Assembly: GCA_903835255.1 (NCBI GenBank)
Contig: CAILMI010000014.1
Location: forward strand, 38,955-102,954
Source of the DNA: an uncultured Verrucomicrobia subdivision 3 bacterium
Lineage (GTDB): Bacteria > Verrucomicrobiota > Verrucomicrobiia > Limisphaerales > UBA11358
Direction: 5' to 3'
DNA: 64,000 bases
The notes under the pieces were generated by a model, which worked only from the letters and a program-made list of their open reading frames with translations, did no database searches and had not been told where the DNA came from. Both the position numbers and the translations under genes were made by a program. Of the stretch, positions 61,276-64,000 are shown one piece after another. The stretch's first letter is position 1. The number at the start of each line of letters is the position of its first letter.

Positions 61276-61518
61276 ATGAAGCCTCGCTTGTTTATAAAGC
61301 CTCAGTGCGGTTGGTGCTTGAAGGCCATGCGCTGGCTCGACGAGAAGGGGATCGCCTATCAGCGGATCGATGTGATCGCGGATCGTGCGGCCTTTGATGA
61401 GATGATCCGGCTTTCCGATCAGGAACTCGCGCCGGTGCTGGAGGCGGAGGGTCGGGTGCTGTCGGATTTTGGTCCGGAAGAATTGCCCGCTTTTTTTGCC
61501 GCGTTGAAAAAGCCGTGA
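61276..61518 (+). CDS. Glutaredoxin-like protein
   Basis: 80 residues. CxxC motif in KPQCGWCLKAMRWL (redox cysteines 11 and 14), then a KGIAYQRIDV strand and VLEAEGRVLSDF. Small thioredoxin-fold oxidoreductase. The typical TVP loop is replaced by LAPVLEAEG, as in the GrxD/NrdH side. Between gcvH and lipA, gaps 33 and 65 bp. Confidence 0.88.
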   Translation: MKPRLFIKPQCGWCLKAMRWLDEKGIAYQRIDVIADRAAFDEMIRLSDQELAPVLEAEGRVLSDFGPEELPAFFAALKKP

Positions 61519-61583
61519 CCCGATTCCGCTTTTATCTGTTTAAAAAAAGCGTGAAAATTGCTCTGGATGGATTGCGATATTAA

Positions 61584-62489
61584 ATGATACCCACTGAACT
61601 AAAGCCGAGGCCCCGTCTGCCGGATTGGCTGCGCATCACGCTGCCCACTTCGGATCGCTTTGCGCGCACGCGCGGCCTCCTCGATGAGCTGAAGCTGCAC
61701 ACCGTCTGCGAGAGCGCCAAGTGTCCCAACCACTGGGAATGCTGGAGCAAGGGCACGGCCACGTTCATGATCGCCGGCGACCGCTGCACCCGCGCCTGCG
61801 GCTTCTGCGCCGTCAGCACCGCCAAACCGCTGCCGCTCGAGGGGGATGAGCCGGCGCGGGTGGCTGAGGCGACGCGCCGCATGAAATTAAAACATGTCGT
61901 CATCACGGCCGTGGCGCGCGACGACTTGAAAGATGGTGGCGCCGGGCATTTCCGGCAGACGATCGAGAAGGTGCGCGAGCTGAACCCCGGCATCGTCATA
62001 GAGGTTCTGGTGCCGGATTTTAATGAAAGCGATGAGTCCATCGATCACGTCCTTGCGGCCCATCCGCATATTTTCAATCACAATCTGGAGACCGTCCGCC
62101 GCCTGACCCCGTCCGTGCGCCATCGCGCCACCTACGACCGGTCGCTGGCGGTCCTGAAAAAAGTTAAAGACAAGCGCGGCGCGTCCATCCACACCAAGTC
62201 CGGCATCATGCTGGGACTGGGCGAGACCGAGGATGAACTGCTGCAGGCGATGCGCGATTTACGTGAGTCCCGATGCGATCTCCTCACTCTCGGTCAATAT
62301 CTGCAGCCCTCCTTGAAGCATCTGCCGGTGGTCGAATTTATCCGGCCGGAGAAGTTTGCTGACTACAAGGTGCGCGCTGAGGCAATGGGCTTCGTCCATG
62401 TTGCGAGCGGGCCGATGGTTCGCAGCTCGTATCATGCGGATGAGTTCCAGCTGCCGGCAGAGCAGGGTGGCTCCACTCCCTCTCTCTAG
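61584..62489 (+). CDS. lipA: Lipoyl synthase
   Basis: 301 residues. Auxiliary cluster CESAKCPNHWEC (C-x4-C-x5-C) and radical-SAM cluster CTRACGFC (C-x3-C-x2-C), then VVITAVARDDLKDGGAGHF and TKSGIMLGLGETEDEL. Inserts two sulfurs into octanoyl groups on E2 and GcvH, so it serves the gcvH gene here and the E2 gene at 18 kb. Its stop overlaps that of the convergent acetyltransferase gene (shared CTAG). Confidence 0.95.
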   Translation: MIPTELKPRPRLPDWLRITLPTSDRFARTRGLLDELKLHTVCESAKCPNHWECWSKGTATFMIAGDRCTRACGFCAVSTAKPLPLEGDEPARVAEATRRMKLKHVVITAVARDDLKDGGAGHFRQTIEKVRELNPGIVIEVLVPDFNESDESIDHVLAAHPHIFNHNLETVRRLTPSVRHRATYDRSLAVLKKVKDKRGASIHTKSGIMLGLGETEDELLQAMRDLRESRCDLLTLGQYLQPSLKHLPVVEFIRPEKFADYKVRAEAMGFVHVASGPMVRSSYHADEFQLPAEQGGSTPSL

Positions 62490-63103
62490 CCTGAAAACGG
62501 GTGGCGGTGAAAGAACAGGTAGGCCGCGATGCCGAACCCGACCGCTCCCAGCAGAAATCCGAGAAGGGTAACTGCGAGTTTAAAGGTTTGAACTTTTTTA
62601 GTGACGCGGTCCGCCTGACGTTTCCCTGCGGTTAAAAAATCGGCGGACTGCTTTTCCAGCACGGCCGTCAGGAGCGCCTCGTCCTTTAACTGCAGCGTGA
62701 GCCAGCTGCTTTCCAATTCGTTTCGCCAGGCCTCGGGGAGGCGTAGCAACGCTTCCGCAGTAGGTGGCTGGAATCCGTAATTTTTCCAGAACGGAGATCC
62801 CTCTTGGGTCCAAACTCGAAAGACGCCGTGGTTGGCCGCCAGCGTCTGGATTCGGTCCCAGAACAGCTGCCGGGCGGCGTCTGACGCGCCGTAGTCCGAG
62901 TAGCCCTCGCTATGCAGCAGGGCGTGCGGCCCGGAACATTGGATCCCAATGGCGCCTATCATCTCGCCATCCTGATTTTCAGCGACCTGAAACTCTGTCA
63001 GGCGCTTCCCCAGTTCCTCGGGAGCCAGCTGCATGCTTGACCAGAGCGACTGGAGCGCCGGCCGATCGTCGACCGTGGCGCGGCGGATGCGGAGCGGAGT
63101 CAT
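62486..63103 (-). CDS. GNAT-family acetyltransferase with C-terminal membrane anchor
   Basis: 205 residues from the ATG at 63103; the open frame further upstream is unconserved. GNAT-like N-terminal half (IRRATVDDRPALQSLWSSM, IGAIGIQCSG), missing an obvious Q/RxxGxG/A CoA loop, so activity is uncertain. After a charged helix comes a single membrane segment (LAVTLLGFLLGAVGFGIAAYLF) near residues 175-197. Probably a tail-anchored protein facing the cytoplasm. Convergent with lipA. Confidence 0.65.
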   Translation of the reverse strand: MTPLRIRRATVDDRPALQSLWSSMQLAPEELGKRLTEFQVAENQDGEMIGAIGIQCSGPHALLHSEGYSDYGASDAARQLFWDRIQTLAANHGVFRVWTQEGSPFWKNYGFQPPTAEALLRLPEAWRNELESSWLTLQLKDEALLTAVLEKQSADFLTAGKRQADRVTKKVQTFKLAVTLLGFLLGAVGFGIAAYLFFHRHPFSG

Positions 63104-63168
63104 GAGGAAATTTATAACCTTTTCAGCGGCTTCAGTGCAACTGGCTCTTGCTGGTTTGCAATGGACGT

Positions 63169-64000
63169 TTAGGGCTGAATGGAGTGGGACCGATAATATT
63201 GTTGAATGTTTGTGGCGCTGGAATCGGTAAAAAGCCATGAGCCATCGCTGCCCGCTGTATTGGTCGCGATGGGAATCCATGCCCCCGCTAGATTTGTGGC
63301 AGTCTGTATCTCATAGAGCACGCTGGGTAGGCCGATGAACTTAATGCAAATGATTCCATCGGATACTTTCGCTATCTCGGCTGGGGCAGGTGGATTATAG
63401 ACCATCACACTCACAGTGGTTGTGATTGTATTGTAATTGGCTAGATCTATGGGCGTGAACGTTATGCTTTCGATTGACGTCCCGAGGGCCGGAACGGTGT
63501 TTGGTGTCGTGAAGTTAAACGTGCCAGGAATTGTTGCTGCCCCGTTTTTAAGGATGGAACTTGCCAGTGACTCGCCAGCGATGATGGGGCTCGCCGTCGG
63601 CATTATTGTTAGGGTCGCCGTCGCCTTTGCAATCACCAGCGTGTTGGTTGCCGACCCCTGATAATTATTGTCCGCCACGGTGGCAATCACCACATAGCTG
63701 CCGGAGTTGGTCGGCGCCGCACCCGTCCCGCTGTACGTCAGAATCACGTTCAGATTCGTCGGACTGGTCACCGCCGTCACCGGCTTGCCCGCGCCATCAT
63801 AGGTCTGGCTCAAATTCGTCAGCGTCACCGTCGCCTCCGTCTTCGCCGTGTAGCTGAGAACGATGTTCTGACCATTGGCGACCACCGTGAAATAAGCTCC
63901 GCCGCGCACCGCCGCCAGCGCCAGCCCATTGGCATCCACTCCCACCGTTCCCAGCTCGAACACCCCGCTGCGGGAACCCGCCGACGCCGCGTCTATCACC
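63169..64000 (-). CDS. C-terminal part of a secreted repeat protein (MBG/YDG-type domains), 5' end cut by window
   Basis: About 277 residues of a larger protein on the minus strand; the frame runs off the window at 64000. It contains an MBG-like repeat (VTLTNLSQTYDGAGKPVTAV, then TYSGTGAAPTNSGSYVVIATVADNNYQG) and a second Ig-like repeat, ending in a domain with YEIQTATNLAGAWIPIAT...YYRSHSI. That tail resembles the one on the sedolisin at 26 kb. Likely a large cell-surface or secreted adhesin-like protein. Nothing can be said about its N-terminus. Confidence 0.75.
   Translation of the reverse strand, partial: VIDAASAGSRSGVFELGTVGVDANGLALAAVRGGAYFTVVANGQNIVLSYTAKTEATVTLTNLSQTYDGAGKPVTAVTSPTNLNVILTYSGTGAAPTNSGSYVVIATVADNNYQGSATNTLVIAKATATLTIMPTASPIIAGESLASSILKNGAATIPGTFNFTTPNTVPALGTSIESITFTPIDLANYNTITTTVSVMVYNPPAPAEIAKVSDGIICIKFIGLPSVLYEIQTATNLAGAWIPIATNTAGSDGSWLFTDSSATNIQQYYRSHSIQP

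Noticed and set aside
1..64000. CRISPR array or toxin-antitoxin pair
   Set aside because: No regularly spaced repeat of CRISPR size and no paired small antitoxin-toxin genes were seen; the dispersed repeats are irregular and widely spaced.

Overview
The window looks like chromosome from a GC-rich member of the Planctomycetes-Verrucomicrobia-Chlamydiae (PVC) group, most likely a Verrucomicrobiota of the Pedosphaera/Limisphaerales type. The reasons are a PVC-type bacterial microcompartment (BMC) locus, a DUF1800/DUF1501 gene pair, a secreted sedolisin with the tail domain common in Pedosphaera-like proteomes, and a squalene-hopene cyclase. This assignment is inference from gene content; there is no rRNA in the window.

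Layout. 1-9.4 kb: 3' part of an M20 peptidase, DUF1800/DUF1501 pair, polyprenyl synthetase, ECF sigma factor with a membrane partner, ParA, ferredoxin-NADP-type reductase, gcvT. 9.5-11.7 kb: dapA-dapB-folK. 12.2-15.7 kb: hybrid histidine kinase and a two-receiver regulator on the minus strand. 15.9-19.2 kb: 2-oxoacid (pyruvate-type) dehydrogenase E1alpha, E1beta and E2. 19.2-21.3 kb: a lower-GC stretch of broken genes (phage-like small genes, a truncated Brp/Blh beta-carotene dioxygenase-like gene, C-terminal pieces of a DnaE2-type polymerase and a DinG-type helicase) ending at a tRNA-Ala(GGC). 21.5-35.5 kb: glycosyltransferase, rRNA/tRNA methyltransferase, ORF6N protein, MBL hydrolase, rhamnogalacturonan acetylesterase-like SGNH hydrolase, sedolisin, HrpB helicase, YkgJ-like protein, TPR and PLD proteins, PgsA. 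36.1-43.5 kb: the BMC operon. 43.8-63.1 kb: housekeeping genes (purN, hisG, a second pgsA, bcp, Mn-pyrophosphatase with CBS/DRTGG domains, peroxiredoxin, folE2, glycogen phosphorylase, hopene cyclase, pyrD, dapF-like, gcvH, glutaredoxin, lipA). The window ends inside a secreted repeat protein.

The BMC operon (minus strand: PduL, two BMC-H, acetate kinase, BMC-H, pentamer, aldehyde dehydrogenase, two pentamers, class II aldolase, terminator; divergent DeoR regulator) encodes a shell plus a route from a deoxysugar phosphate through lactaldehyde to lactyl-CoA, lactyl-phosphate and lactate with ATP. The upstream acetylesterase fits a pectin/rhamnogalacturonan or fucose/rhamnose-rich polysaccharide lifestyle. 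No redox partner for the aldehyde dehydrogenase and no sugar kinase or isomerase is in the window.

The main unexplained structure is a family of short, gene-free elements with about 16-bp terminal inverted repeats (consensus AACCCGAACTCCGAAA). Six copies are visible, and one abuts the start codon of the sedolisin. Other items for a second look are a DapF-like protein with serine at both catalytic cysteine positions, a cobalamin-riboswitch-like RNA with a terminator but no downstream gene, and the gene graveyard beside the tRNA. No CRISPR array, rRNA or complete insertion sequence was seen.
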